This document shows positions 41,619 through 50,235 of a stretch of DNA of 64,000 nt, in pieces. The stretch comes from Pelagibius sp. Lineage in GTDB: Bacteria > Pseudomonadota > Alphaproteobacteria > Kiloniellales > Kiloniellaceae. How positions within the stretch are numbered: position 1 is the first letter of the stretch; each line of letters starts with the position of its first letter. The DNA is taken from positions 186,001 to 250,000 of the forward strand of contig JANQMC010000012.1 of assembly GCA_028280305.1 (NCBI GenBank), in the 5' to 3' direction. The translations under genes and the position numbers were made by a program. The notes below the pieces were generated by a model that saw nothing but the letters and a program-made list of their open reading frames with translations, had not been told where the DNA came from and ran no database searches.

Positions 41619-42281
41619 TCAGAGTTTGGCACGGACCATGGCGCTGGCGCCGGTTCGCTCGCCCAGTTTCTCGCCGGCCAAGAGGCGCTTGTGTCCTTCG
41701 GGCTCGGCTTCCTGCTTGCCGAGCGCCCAGTCTATGTCGGCTTCGGCCTCCGGCGTCGGCATGACCAGGGCGCCGCTGAAATCCGCCAGTATCAGATCGC
41801 CAGGATTGACCACTGCACCGCCGCAGCAGACCGGAACGTTGAAGCTGCCGCCGATGTCATAGAGCCGGGTTGTGATCGGCGCGACGCCGCGGCACCAGAC
41901 CGGCAGGTCCAGGTCTTCGATTTCCGGCAGGTCTGTGCAGGGCCCGTCGATGATCACGGCCAGACAGCCACTGGCCTTGATCGCCGCTGCCACGCCGCCG
42001 CCGAGGCAGGCATGTTTGTGATCGCCGAGCCGGTCGATCACAAGCACGTCGCCGGGACGGAGGGACGCGATGATGTGATGCAGCAAGGTGGAATCCTGGC
42101 CCGGCAACGCAAGGGTCACCGCCGTGCCTGCAATACGCCGTCCGGGAAGCACGCATTGGATGGCCTTGTCGACGAAGCCCATGTGGCGGCGATGCCCGAT
42201 GGTGGCTGTCTCGGCGCGTCCTGCCTTCTCCACAAGCGCCGGATCGACCTGACGCGGCATGTCTTTGATGATATAGCTCAC
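41619..42281 (-). CDS. RraA-family protein (possible oxo-acid aldolase)
   Basis: About 220 residues. The family core is LRPGDVLVIDRLGDHKHACLG, then GGGVAAAIKASGCLAVIIDG. Active members (4-hydroxy-4-methyl-2-oxoglutarate aldolases) have an Arg-Asp pair in GAVRD; here it is GPCTD, so the Arg is replaced. Metal Asp is retained. I chose the GTG at 42281, preceded by GAGGGAGA; upstream coding potential in this frame is antisense to the gamma-glutamyltransferase gene. It is divergent from that gene. Confidence 0.8.
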   Translation of the reverse strand: MSYIIKDMPRQVDPALVEKAGRAETATIGHRRHMGFVDKAIQCVLPGRRIAGTAVTLALPGQDSTLLHHIIASLRPGDVLVIDRLGDHKHACLGGGVAAAIKASGCLAVIIDGPCTDLPEIEDLDLPVWCRGVAPITTRLYDIGGSFNVPVCCGGAVVNPGDLILADFSGALVMPTPEAEADIDWALGKQEAEPEGHKRLLAGEKLGERTGASAMVRAKL

Positions 42282-42357
42282 CCTCTGTCTCCCTCGGTTC
42301 CCCGGCGCCGCCCACCTCAAGTACAGGGCCGACCTCAAACACAGGAGAGTAGCGCGC

Positions 42358-43947
42358 GTGAACGAAAACGTCGAACAATGGCAAGTCCGCAAGGCTGCGG
42401 TATCCTCAACAGACGGCACAGTGGCGGCGCAGCACTGGCAGGCCGCCCAAGCCGGTGCGGCGATGCTGGCCAAGGGCGGCAATGCAGTAGACGCGGCGGT
42501 TGCCTGCGCCATGGCGCTGAACGTGGTGGAACCCTGGATGTGCGGTCTGGGCGGCAGCGGCTTTCTGCTGTTCTGGTCGGCGCGGGAAAAGAAGGCCCGC
42601 GTCTACAACTTCCAGGGCGTTCTGCCGCAGGGAATTGATCAGAACGATTATCCGCTCGATCCCGAGGAACCTGATTCTCTGATGGGCTATCCCGGGGTGA
42701 AAGATCAGGCGAATGTGCGCGGTTATGGCGCGATCACCCTGCCTGGGGCCGTGGCCGGGCTTTCCAAAGCGCTCGACGACTGCGGCAGACTGACTTGGGC
42801 CGAGGTGCTCGCACCGACGATTGCCTTGGCCGAACGCGGCTTGCCGGTCGACTGGCACACGACCTTGCAGATCGGCCTGGCCATGGATCTGATCCGCCGC
42901 GATCCGGCGGCCTCGGCCATCTATCTGCCGGAGGGCATACCGCCGCTGCCGGAGACCTATCGGCCTCTGCCGGCGCTGACGGCCACTTTGAAGAGCTTGG
43001 CGGAAGAGGGACCGGCAAGCTTCTATCACGGCGATTTGGCCAAGAAGATCGCTGCGGATCTGCAGGCCGGCGGTTCACGCATCACGGCCGGGGATCTGGC
43101 GGCCTACACCGTCGAGGAGCATGAACCCCTCAGCGGGCGGCACCGCGGCGCCGATATCCATACGGCCGGCGAAGCCTCAGGCGGCCCGCGGTTGCTCGAC
43201 ATGCTGTCGTATGTCGAGGCAAACCTGACGCCGGGGGCAAAGGTCGGACCAGAAACCTGGACCGCCTATGCCCGCGGGCTCGACGAAGCCTTTGCCACCC
43301 ACAAGAAGAAGGTCGGCTTGGATCAACAGGCGGGCTGTACTTCTCACATGTCGGCGGTGGACGGCGAGGGGAACATGGTGGCCTTGACCTACACATTGCT
43401 GAACCGCTTCGGCAGTGGCGTGGTCCTGCCGGAGACCGGCATCCTGATGAACAATTCGATCGCCTACTTCGACCCCAGACCCGGCAACCCGGTTTCCATG
43501 GCGGGCGGCAAGCGCATCAATTCGTCCAACATGTGCCCGACGATTGCGACCCGCGACGGCGACGCGCTGTTCGCCGTCGGGGCCTCCGGCGCCAACCACA
43601 TCGTGCCCTGTACGGCACAGATTACGGCCCTGCTGTTGGATTATGGGATGAGCCTTGAGGAAGCCTTCCACACGCCGCGCATCGACGCCTCGGCGCGGGG
43701 CTCCGTGCGGGCTGATCCGGCAATGGGGGAGGCGGCACTGGCCGAACTGGCAAAGACTTTCGATCTGGAAGTTGCCCAGTACATGGTCTTTCCCAAACTC
43801 TATTCCTGCCCTTCCGGTGTGTTGCGGGACGGCAAAGGCAACTGCTGGGGCATGGCCGACAAGTCTTCACCGGTGGCAGGCGCGGCGACATCAAATCCCT
43901 TCGAGATTGGCACAGGGGGCGGTGAGACTATCGGCGTACGTGCCTAG
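42358..43947 (+). CDS. ggt: Gamma-glutamyltransferase family protein
   Basis: 529 residues. N-terminal blocks AGAAMLAKGGNAVDAAVACA and GLGGSGFLL are typical. The autoprocessing/nucleophile Thr lies in CTSHMSAVDGEGNMVALTYT, and MSPTI-like NMCPTIATRDG follows. The enzyme transfers or hydrolyses gamma-glutamyl groups, for example of glutathione. No signal peptide is evident, unlike periplasmic GGTs. The start is a GTG at 42358 with GGAGAG upstream. It precedes an MFS gene by 25 bases, likely one operon. Confidence 0.9.
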   Translation: MNENVEQWQVRKAAVSSTDGTVAAQHWQAAQAGAAMLAKGGNAVDAAVACAMALNVVEPWMCGLGGSGFLLFWSAREKKARVYNFQGVLPQGIDQNDYPLDPEEPDSLMGYPGVKDQANVRGYGAITLPGAVAGLSKALDDCGRLTWAEVLAPTIALAERGLPVDWHTTLQIGLAMDLIRRDPAASAIYLPEGIPPLPETYRPLPALTATLKSLAEEGPASFYHGDLAKKIAADLQAGGSRITAGDLAAYTVEEHEPLSGRHRGADIHTAGEASGGPRLLDMLSYVEANLTPGAKVGPETWTAYARGLDEAFATHKKKVGLDQQAGCTSHMSAVDGEGNMVALTYTLLNRFGSGVVLPETGILMNNSIAYFDPRPGNPVSMAGGKRINSSNMCPTIATRDGDALFAVGASGANHIVPCTAQITALLLDYGMSLEEAFHTPRIDASARGSVRADPAMGEAALAELAKTFDLEVAQYMVFPKLYSCPSGVLRDGKGNCWGMADKSSPVAGAATSNPFEIGTGGGETIGVRA

Positions 43948-43972
43948 ACGACAAACCCAGGTGTAACCCTCT

Positions 43973-45196
43973 ATGGCGAAGTCGGGAAGTCTCTCATCGG
44001 CAGTTGCTCATCCCGGGGTATCCCGCTTGCTGGGCGCGCAGCTTCCGGCCGACTTCGCCGACTGGCTGGACTTCGTCGCCGTCGGCGCTCTACTGGCCTT
44101 CACCTGGAATGCGGGTCCGACGGCCTTCGCCTTGCTGGCCGCCGCCATGGCACTGCCTTATGTACTCATCGGTCCTTTGGCCGGCGCGATCATCGACCGG
44201 ACCGACCTGAAACAGGTGATGGTGTTGAGCAATCTCGGGCGTGCCCTCGCGACCTTTACTGCCGCATTTGCACCCGATGCCGCCATCCTGCTGGTGATCG
44301 TGTTTCTGCGTAGCACGGCCGATGCCTTCTTCGCCCCCGCCAAACAGGCGGCAATCCAGATCCTGGTGCCGACCCATGACCTTATGGCGGTCAATGGCAT
44401 CAGTCATGCGATCAACCAGGCCTCAAAGGTGGTGGGGCCGGCACTCGGCGGGCTGCTGCTTTTGTTTCTGTCGCCGCAGAATATCTTTCTGGCCAACGCC
44501 GGCGTCTCCCTCCTGGCTGCCGGTATCCTGCTCGGCCTTGGGAATCGCCTGCGTTCTACAACGCCACGCTCCGCCGAAAAGTCACTCTTCAAAGACGTCA
44601 GGGAGGGTTTGGCCGAATTCCGCCGCAAGCCCGCATTGCTGATCGGCCTCCTGCTCATGGCGATGGGGTACTTCTTTCTGTTTCTCTACGACTCCCTGAT
44701 TCCGCTTCTGACCCGGGCGCTGGATTATGATCAGGCCGTCTTCGGCCTTGCCATAGCTGCGGCAGGCGGTGGCGGCGTTTTAGCTTCGCTAGTGCTAGGG
44801 GCATGGTCCGGCGAACGCAGGCCTTTTGTCCTGATGGGGGCGGGCTATCTGATATCCGGTCCGATCGCCATTTTTCTGGGTTTGGCGCCGACGGCGGGTC
44901 AATCACTGCCTTGGACGGTCTATGTTTTCCTGTTTGCCCTGCTCGGCGCGGCGACGGCGGTGGTGGTGGTCCCCTTCAAGACGATTATCCAACGGGAATC
45001 AGACCCGTCGCGCATCGGCCGTGTCGCCTCGACCTGCGAAGCGGTGACGGTCTCGGTCATGCTGGTCGCCCCCTTCATCGGTGCGACCGTGGCCGAACTC
45101 TATTCCATCGGTGCGTCTTTCATGGCGGGTGGTGTGGCCCTGATCCTTCTCAGTATCGCGGCATTTCTGGCCGCGGCTTCACCCCGCCTTAACTGA
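43973..45196 (+). CDS. MFS transporter
   Basis: 407 residues with about 12 hydrophobic helices. The MFS motif A equivalent GPLAGAIIDRTDLKQVMVL lies between helices 2 and 3, and FAPAKQAAIQILVP is typical of the EntS/NreB-like (MFS_3) group. It follows the gamma-glutamyltransferase gene, so it may move a related peptide or amino-acid product. It ends 16 bases from the convergent dehydrogenase gene. No substrate can be assigned. Confidence 0.85.
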   Translation: MAKSGSLSSAVAHPGVSRLLGAQLPADFADWLDFVAVGALLAFTWNAGPTAFALLAAAMALPYVLIGPLAGAIIDRTDLKQVMVLSNLGRALATFTAAFAPDAAILLVIVFLRSTADAFFAPAKQAAIQILVPTHDLMAVNGISHAINQASKVVGPALGGLLLLFLSPQNIFLANAGVSLLAAGILLGLGNRLRSTTPRSAEKSLFKDVREGLAEFRRKPALLIGLLLMAMGYFFLFLYDSLIPLLTRALDYDQAVFGLAIAAAGGGGVLASLVLGAWSGERRPFVLMGAGYLISGPIAIFLGLAPTAGQSLPWTVYVFLFALLGAATAVVVVPFKTIIQRESDPSRIGRVASTCEAVTVSVMLVAPFIGATVAELYSIGASFMAGGVALILLSIAAFLAAASPRLN

Positions 45197-45212
45197 CGGC
45201 TGGGCTGGACGG

Positions 45213-46172
45213 CTACTGATGTCCGTTGGGGCGCAAAGCGCCTTTGAGCGTCGAGAAATCGTTCTTGAGATACCGCTTCAGCAGGGGCTCGACGTCTGTA
45301 AACGACAGGTTCTGCACCCAACTGCTCTGGGTTTTGCCTGCAAGCGCAATGGCACGCTCGAATTGCGTGGCAGAGTAGACGAAAGCACCGATGAACTGCT
45401 TCTGGCCACGGATCAGTTCTGCAAAGTCAATCTCGCTTGTTGGTGTGGCGAAGCCCATGAAAATGCAGCGGCCGCCCTTCGCGGTCAGCGCAGCGGCAGC
45501 TTGGCGGGACTCCGCCGAACCTACCGTATCGAAGACGATGTCGTAGGTGTCGGCCATCTGTTTTGATATCGCCTCCGCACCCAGCGTTGCCGCTGCGGCT
45601 AGACGAGGTGCAGAATTGTCGCTGACTTGGATGATCTTGCAGCCTGCCGCTGACGCGCTCGCCACTACACCCAGGCCAAGACTTCCGGCTCCAAGGACCG
45701 CGATGGCCGCGGAGGGGTCCGCCTGCGCGAGATCCCAGGCGTTAACGGCGTTGGCAAAGGGTTCGATGAAGGAGGCCTGCTCCCATGTAATGCTGTCGGG
45801 CAAGGCGACGAGGGAGTCTTCGGGTACCGAGAGCTTTTGGGCGAAGCCCCCCGGCGACTGGACACCGATCAGAGACCAGGAGTCACAGAGTTGTGCTTGA
45901 CCCCTCCAGCAGAAGGCGCAGGCCCCACAGCCGCGCAAGGGATTCACGGCGACACGGCCGCCATCCGGCGCCACCCCGGCAATACCATGCCCCATAATGT
46001 TCGGGAGAGGGCGTAGTCCGGGGTTGCGATACCCCAGATACTCACTACCGCCGATGCCCGCGACCGCAACATCGACAACCACTTCTCCTGGACCTGCAAC
46101 GGGGTCATCAAAGTCTCGAAGACGCAGTATTAGACTGTCTTCCAGCAGCAAGGCTTGCATTGAGAGCAACAT
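45213..46172 (-). CDS. Zinc-type medium-chain dehydrogenase with altered catalytic site
   Basis: 319 residues. The structural-zinc loop is complete (CGACAFCWRGQAQLC) and the NAD motif VLGAGSLGLGVVASA is present. The catalytic-zinc Cys normally in GICGSD is replaced: GIGGSEYLGY. The later GHE is GHGIAG, but the Glu of EPFANAVNAW remains. The enzyme family oxidises alcohols or polyols; this member may bind zinc poorly. Starts at 46172 and 46160 are both possible. It lies downstream of an Lrp/AsnC-type regulator gene on the same strand. Confidence 0.85.
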   Translation of the reverse strand: MLLSMQALLLEDSLILRLRDFDDPVAGPGEVVVDVAVAGIGGSEYLGYRNPGLRPLPNIMGHGIAGVAPDGGRVAVNPLRGCGACAFCWRGQAQLCDSWSLIGVQSPGGFAQKLSVPEDSLVALPDSITWEQASFIEPFANAVNAWDLAQADPSAAIAVLGAGSLGLGVVASASAAGCKIIQVSDNSAPRLAAAATLGAEAISKQMADTYDIVFDTVGSAESRQAAAALTAKGGRCIFMGFATPTSEIDFAELIRGQKQFIGAFVYSATQFERAIALAGKTQSSWVQNLSFTDVEPLLKRYLKNDFSTLKGALRPNGHQ

Positions 46173-46206
46173 CCAATTGTTTGAGCGGGAATAGGGAACT
46201 TTGAAA

Positions 46207-46674
46207 CTATCGGGCCAGCGGCGGCAAGCGTCGCGGCACCGGTGATGTTTTCACGATGGCGGTGTTCGTCTCGGCGCGTTCCTCCAGCCCCTCCAGCAGG
46301 CCGTCCAGACTGGCAATCTCCGGCACGCAGAAGCGGGCAATGAAACAATCCTCGCCGGTCACCTTGTCACATTCGATGCACTCGGGGATCGCCTGGATCA
46401 GGCGTTCCACTCTCTTGAGCTGCCCGGGCAGAGGCTTGACCCGGACGATGGCCTGCAGCGCATAACCGAGCGCTTGAGCGTCAAGATCCAGAGTGAAAGC
46501 GCGGATGATCCCGACGTCCTCCAGGCGGCGGACCCGCTCAGTCACACTGGGCGCTGACATACCGACCAGCGCGGCCAGGTCGCGCATGGAACTGCGGGCG
46601 TTCTCAGCCAAAGCATCAACCAGCTTCTTGTCGATGTCATCGAGGGTAGATAGCTTGCTTTTTAAAGGTTTCAC
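46207..46674 (-). CDS. Lrp/AsnC-family transcriptional regulator
   Basis: 155 residues. The N-terminal helix-turn-helix is LDDIDKKLVDALAENARSSM, then RDLAALVGMSAPSVTERVRRLEDVG. A RAM/AsnC ligand domain follows (LGYALQAIVRVKPLPGQL, then GEDCFIARF). It is divergent from the PhzF-family gene and sits before the dehydrogenase gene. Either neighbour could be its target. Amino acid binding is expected from the family. Confidence 0.92.
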   Translation of the reverse strand: MKPLKSKLSTLDDIDKKLVDALAENARSSMRDLAALVGMSAPSVTERVRRLEDVGIIRAFTLDLDAQALGYALQAIVRVKPLPGQLKRVERLIQAIPECIECDKVTGEDCFIARFCVPEIASLDGLLEGLEERAETNTAIVKTSPVPRRLPPLAR

Positions 46675-46821
46675 TGCTTTTTCCCTTTAAAACATCGATC
46701 AAGAAAGCAAATCACCTTTGTCGTTTTCTGTAAAGCCGGGTTGACCGGGGTTAGAGTCCGGTGATTTCAGCGTCGCCCGTGCAGGGGCGGGTGACCCAGT
46801 TTCGGAAAGAGGGAAAGGCTT

Positions 46822-47649
46822 ATGGAAATCCTTCGCATCGCAGCGTTTTCGGACGGTGATATTGGCGGCAACCCTGCCGGCGTCGTGATTGACGAAAGCC
46901 TTCCGGAAGCCAACGAGATGCAGCGCATCGCCGCAGAGGTCGGATTCTCCGAAACGGCTTTTGCTGCCAGGGAAGGCGAAGGCTGGCGGGTCCGCTATTT
47001 CTCGCCGGAATCCGAGGTACCTTTCTGCGGTCACGCCACCATTGCACTCGGCGCCGCGCTTGCCTTGCAGAATGGCGACGGGATCTATCCACTCGTGCTG
47101 AACGCCGCCGAGATCACGGTCGAAGGCCGGCGCGACGGAAACACCATTGCGGCCGCCCTGCAGTCGCCGCCAACCCGAAGCGCGCCCGCGAAGGCGGAAC
47201 TCGTGGAGAAGGCACTGGCGCTTTTTGGCCTTACCGTAAAGGACCTGGATCCACGCATCCCGCCGGGATTTGCCGAGGGGGGAGCGACCCACCTGGTGCT
47301 GGCCCTGAAGGATCGCGCCAGACTGGCGGCGATGTTCTATGACCTCGACGCCGGGCGCGGCCTGATGAATGCCGCCGGACTGGTAACCATTGCGCTGGTC
47401 TATGCGGAGACCGAACAGCGTTTCCACGCCCGCAATCCCTTTGCGTCCGGCGGGGTTCTCGAAGATCCGGCAACCGGCGCCGCAGCGGCCGCTCTGGCCG
47501 GTTATCTGCGCGATATCGGGTGGCCGCACGGGGGCCGCATTGAAATTGTCCAGGGCGAGGACATGGGCATGAAGTCGCGCCTGACCGCCGAGATCCCGGC
47601 CGAGCCGGGCAGCTCGATCCGGGTCTCCGGCACCGCGCGACTGATGTAG
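46822..47649 (+). CDS. PhzF-family isomerase
   Basis: 275 residues. The opening IAAFSDGDIGGNPAGVVID is the family's substrate loop, and the catalytic Glu is in VGFSETAFAA. FCGHATIALGAAL and the second-half ENPFASGGV-like ARNPFASGGVLEDPATGAAA complete the two-lobed fold. PhzF proper isomerises dihydro-hydroxyanthranilate; most members have unknown substrates. A strong ribosome-binding run (GAAAGAGGGAAAGG) precedes the ATG. Divergent from the Lrp-type gene. Confidence 0.9.
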   Translation: MEILRIAAFSDGDIGGNPAGVVIDESLPEANEMQRIAAEVGFSETAFAAREGEGWRVRYFSPESEVPFCGHATIALGAALALQNGDGIYPLVLNAAEITVEGRRDGNTIAAALQSPPTRSAPAKAELVEKALALFGLTVKDLDPRIPPGFAEGGATHLVLALKDRARLAAMFYDLDAGRGLMNAAGLVTIALVYAETEQRFHARNPFASGGVLEDPATGAAAAALAGYLRDIGWPHGGRIEIVQGEDMGMKSRLTAEIPAEPGSSIRVSGTARLM

Positions 47650-47691
47650 TTCTTGGACCCGCGGCGCGGGATCGGTCTATAGTTGGCTCTT

Positions 47692-47752
47692 AGAGCAGAT
47701 CCGGGTTTGATGAATCGCTGAAAGCGATCCATCAACCCGGTGAATCTGCTCT
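47692..47752. repeat. Intergenic palindromic element, first stem-loop
   Basis: 61 bases form a long imperfect hairpin: outer arms AGAGCAGAT and ATCTGCTCT, an inner CCGGGTTGATG-like pair and an ATCGCTGAAAGCGAT tip. It follows the PhzF gene and precedes the DUF3574 gene. I remember similar AGAGCAGAT-type palindromes scattered between genes of alphaproteobacteria. It is probably a dispersed short repeat; its transcript could act as a terminator or processing site. Confidence 0.6.
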
Positions 47753-47766
47753 ACCTGTTTGATGTC

Positions 47767-47826
47767 GATCGGATTCACATGTTTTGGCGCAACCACAAAG
47801 TGGTTCCGTCAAAACATGATCCGATC
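47767..47826. repeat. Intergenic palindromic element, second stem-loop
   Basis: 60 bases form the second hairpin: GATCGGAT...ATCCGATC outer arms, ACATGTTTTG...CAAAACATG middle and AACCAC..GTGGTT tip. It lies 14 bases after the first hairpin, and the pair seems to be one composite element. The two arms differ at a few bulges only, so the structure looks maintained. The next gene starts 33 bases later. Confidence 0.6.
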
Positions 47827-47859
47827 TAGGTTATCCGGGTATCTTGGGAGACAGCTTCG

Positions 47860-48300
47860 ATGACATTCTCGCGCCTTTTCGCCGCCGCGCTGCTGGCGGC
47901 TGTTGTTGCCGGCGGCCTGGTTGGCACCCCTGGTCCGACCGCCGCGCAGGTTGCGCTGCCGACCTGCCAGACCGACTATCTTTCCATGGCCCGGTTGGAG
48001 CTTTATTTCGGCACGACCCAGAAGGACGGCTCGACGGTAAGCGACGCTGCCTGGGGCAACTTTCTGGACGAGGAGGTGACGCCGCGCTTTCCCGACGGCC
48101 TCACGGTGCTGCGTGGTTACGGGCAATGGCGCAACAGCACGGGCGAAATTGCCAAGGAAGGCTCTATCGTCCTGGTCATCCTCTACTTTCCCTCGGATGA
48201 ATCAGAAGCGAAGATCGAAGATATCCGCGCCGCCTACAAAGACCGCTTCGACCAGGAAAGCGTCATGCGTGTCGACAGCGCCAACTGCGTCTCGTTCTAG
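47860..48300 (+). CDS. Secreted DUF3574 protein
   Basis: 146 residues. A signal peptide ends near residue 30 (VAGGLVGTPGPTAAQ). The mature part matches DUF3574 as I know it: RLELYFGTTQKDGSTVSDAAW, DEEVTPRFPDGLTVLRGYGQW and VLVILYFPSDE. Two Cys (near positions 36 and 144) could form a disulfide. The function is unknown. The gene follows the palindromic repeat element. Confidence 0.8.
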   Translation: MTFSRLFAAALLAAVVAGGLVGTPGPTAAQVALPTCQTDYLSMARLELYFGTTQKDGSTVSDAAWGNFLDEEVTPRFPDGLTVLRGYGQWRNSTGEIAKEGSIVLVILYFPSDESEAKIEDIRAAYKDRFDQESVMRVDSANCVSF

Positions 48301-48315
48301 GGCGCCGCAGACGGG

Positions 48316-48765
48316 CTAACCACATTTCCGGAGAACGGGATCGCCAATCGCGGGGTCCCGCTCTCGCGATGTCCCCTCAATCCTTGGCAGGCTGTCGGTC
48401 ATTTCGATCCAGGGCAGCTTCAGGTGCCAGAATGCGTGGCCCTCTGGCGGGAACCGTTCGGGGTTGTCCATGAAGCCGATGCAGATGTGTGTCTCGCCGG
48501 GGATACCCGCATCGCGATAAGCGATGGTCGTTCCACAGTCACCGCAGAAGCTGCGTTCCACGCCTGGAGTCTTTGAGAAGGTCTTGGGAGCGCCGCCGAT
48601 AAAGCTGACCTGCCCGGAGGGATAACCGATCCAGATCGTGAGCGGGCTACCGACAGCGCGGCGGCAATCATCGTCGTGATCGTAGACCACCGAAAGCGGC
48701 TCACCGCGCAGTTCCGCGGTAATCGCACCGCAAAAGCAGGCGCCGGTTTCGAGTCTCTCGTTCAT
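48316..48765 (-). CDS. GFA-family (glutathione-dependent formaldehyde-activating-like) protein
   Basis: About 149 residues. The first CxCG is CFCGAITAELRG and the last is SFCGDCGTTIAYRD, both zinc-structural. The middle CxCxxC catalytic-zinc motif is replaced by YDHDDDCRRA, leaving one Cys. The fold is therefore kept while the catalytic zinc site may be gone. I chose the ATG at 48765 because GGAGGA lies six bases upstream; the ATG at 48771 is too close to it. Confidence 0.8.
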   Translation of the reverse strand: MNERLETGACFCGAITAELRGEPLSVVYDHDDDCRRAVGSPLTIWIGYPSGQVSFIGGAPKTFSKTPGVERSFCGDCGTTIAYRDAGIPGETHICIGFMDNPERFPPEGHAFWHLKLPWIEMTDSLPRIEGTSRERDPAIGDPVLRKCG

Positions 48766-48816
48766 CAGCATTCCTCCAAACCATTAAAGCCCCATTTTTG
48801 GACAGACTGCTTCAGG

Positions 48817-49449
48817 CTACGATCTGAGCTGGACGTCGACCAGGAACTCCCTGGCACGTGGTATCGCGTGATCGACCGTGACTTCGACAATCTTGTCCGA
48901 CTTACCGCGCAGCCGGCGCCACTGCGCATAGCTGTGGTCCTTTGCAGGTGTGAAGGTGGTAAGCCCACGCCGCGCGGGTTTTCGAATTGTGGCGCCCGAG
49001 TTGATCGGGCTAAGGCAGAGCGTGTCCATGTGAGCCTGAGCGACGAGAAGCGTGTCGAACACCAAAACTTCTCTTTGTCGCCCCCGGTTCATTTTGGCGC
49101 CCAGTAAACGTTGAAGGCCGGTCTCGTCTGCCCAGAAGAAAACCCTGCTGTTCAGGGTCCGCAGCCAGTCGGAAGGGGTGAGGCCATCATCAAGGCAGTT
49201 TTCAAGCGCCTTTTCACTTAGAGGCAAGTTGTCATTCAGAATCATTGTGCCATAGAGGGGGTGCTTGAGAGGCACCGCCGTTGCCCTTCGGGCGGTCGTA
49301 AGCCGCTGACGCTCCTGCGTCTCGACCTCAAAAAGATCCAGGATAGCGCTCGTGGAAAGCAATCCGTGCTGTCGAATGCTCTCATGCGCCCCCGGCTCGC
49401 TCACGTGGTACAGTCTTGGATGGCGTGTCGCCAGTTCGTCAGGCGTCAT
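48817..49449 (-). CDS. Uncharacterised protein with ADP-ribosyltransferase-like N-terminus (DUF7002-like)
   Basis: 210 residues. It opens LYHVSEPGAHESIRQHGLLST, which resembles the H-x-T/S and S-I-x-x-x-G-L-L pattern of DarT/Tpt1-type ADP-ribosyltransferase folds. Later blocks are LNSRVFFWADETGLQRLL and VLVFDTLLVAQAHMD. I am not sure of the family; DUF7002 is my best recollection. Its start overlaps the upstream acetyltransferase gene by 11 bases, so they are co-translated. No antitoxin gene is obvious next to it. Confidence 0.55.
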   Translation of the reverse strand: MTPDELATRHPRLYHVSEPGAHESIRQHGLLSTSAILDLFEVETQERQRLTTARRATAVPLKHPLYGTMILNDNLPLSEKALENCLDDGLTPSDWLRTLNSRVFFWADETGLQRLLGAKMNRGRQREVLVFDTLLVAQAHMDTLCLSPINSGATIRKPARRGLTTFTPAKDHSYAQWRRLRGKSDKIVEVTVDHAIPRAREFLVDVQLRS

Positions 49450-50014
49450 CGTCTACCATGATCCTCCTGATCACTGTCGCCGGGTTGCCGACGACAACGA
49501 CACTCGACGGTACGTCCTTCACCACCACCGCACCTGCGCCAACGACGGCGTTGTCACCGATGGTCACCCCGGGACAGAGCACCGCGGCGCCGCCGATCCA
49601 GACATTGTGGCCGAGGGTGATCGCCGCCGTGGATTCCGTGCCCTTGGCGCGTTCCACCGGATCAAGAGGATGGATTGCCGTGTAGATCTGCACTGCCGGT
49701 CCCAGCATGGTCTTGTCGCCGATCTCCACCCGGCCGCAGTCCAGGATCGCGCAGCCGCTGTTGATATAGACATCGTCGCCCAGGAAGAGATTCACGCCGT
49801 AAGCGCAGTGGAAGGGTGTTTCGATGAAGACGTTCTTACCGACAGCGCCCAGTGCCTCCCGCAAGGCCGGGGTGACACCTTCCTCATCCAGGGGAACAGA
49901 GTGGTTGTGGACATGAAGCGCCTGGCGGACACCTGCCCGGATACCCAGCAGTTCCTCATCGAGAATGTTGTAGGGCAGCCCCGCCAGGGCCTTCTCTCTT
50001 TCCGTCATACTCAT
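49439..50014 (-). CDS. Hexapeptide-repeat sugar O-acetyltransferase (maltose acetyltransferase family)
   Basis: About 191 residues. The N-terminal Mac domain is MTEREKALAGLPYNILDEEL, then a left-handed helix of hexapeptide repeats with the catalytic His in IYTAIHPLDPVERAKG and ITLGHNVWIGGAAVLCPGV. It acetylates a sugar from acetyl-CoA. Three starts are in frame (TTG 50017, ATG 50014, ATG 50008); I use 50014. It is coupled to the downstream gene at 48817-49449. It is far from the EPS locus, so a role there is not implied. Confidence 0.88.
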   Translation of the reverse strand: MSMTEREKALAGLPYNILDEELLGIRAGVRQALHVHNHSVPLDEEGVTPALREALGAVGKNVFIETPFHCAYGVNLFLGDDVYINSGCAILDCGRVEIGDKTMLGPAVQIYTAIHPLDPVERAKGTESTAAITLGHNVWIGGAAVLCPGVTIGDNAVVGAGAVVVKDVPSSVVVVGNPATVIRRIMVDDDA

Positions 50015-50235
50015 CAAACGTAGCCTTCCAATCGGCCCGCCAGCCTAACCGGACGGACCTGGGTCTGAGACAGCCTGAAACCGTACAGTCGCCTTTCTGG
50101 GACAAATGAAACCAGAACCCCGGTGTCGTGAGCAAAGGCTGAAACGCCGGACCTGTAAACATTTACCGTAGTGCTTCGGGCCTTGGCTGTCGCCGGGATC
50201 AGATTCGCAGCCGCGACAAATCGGAGAATGCCAAA

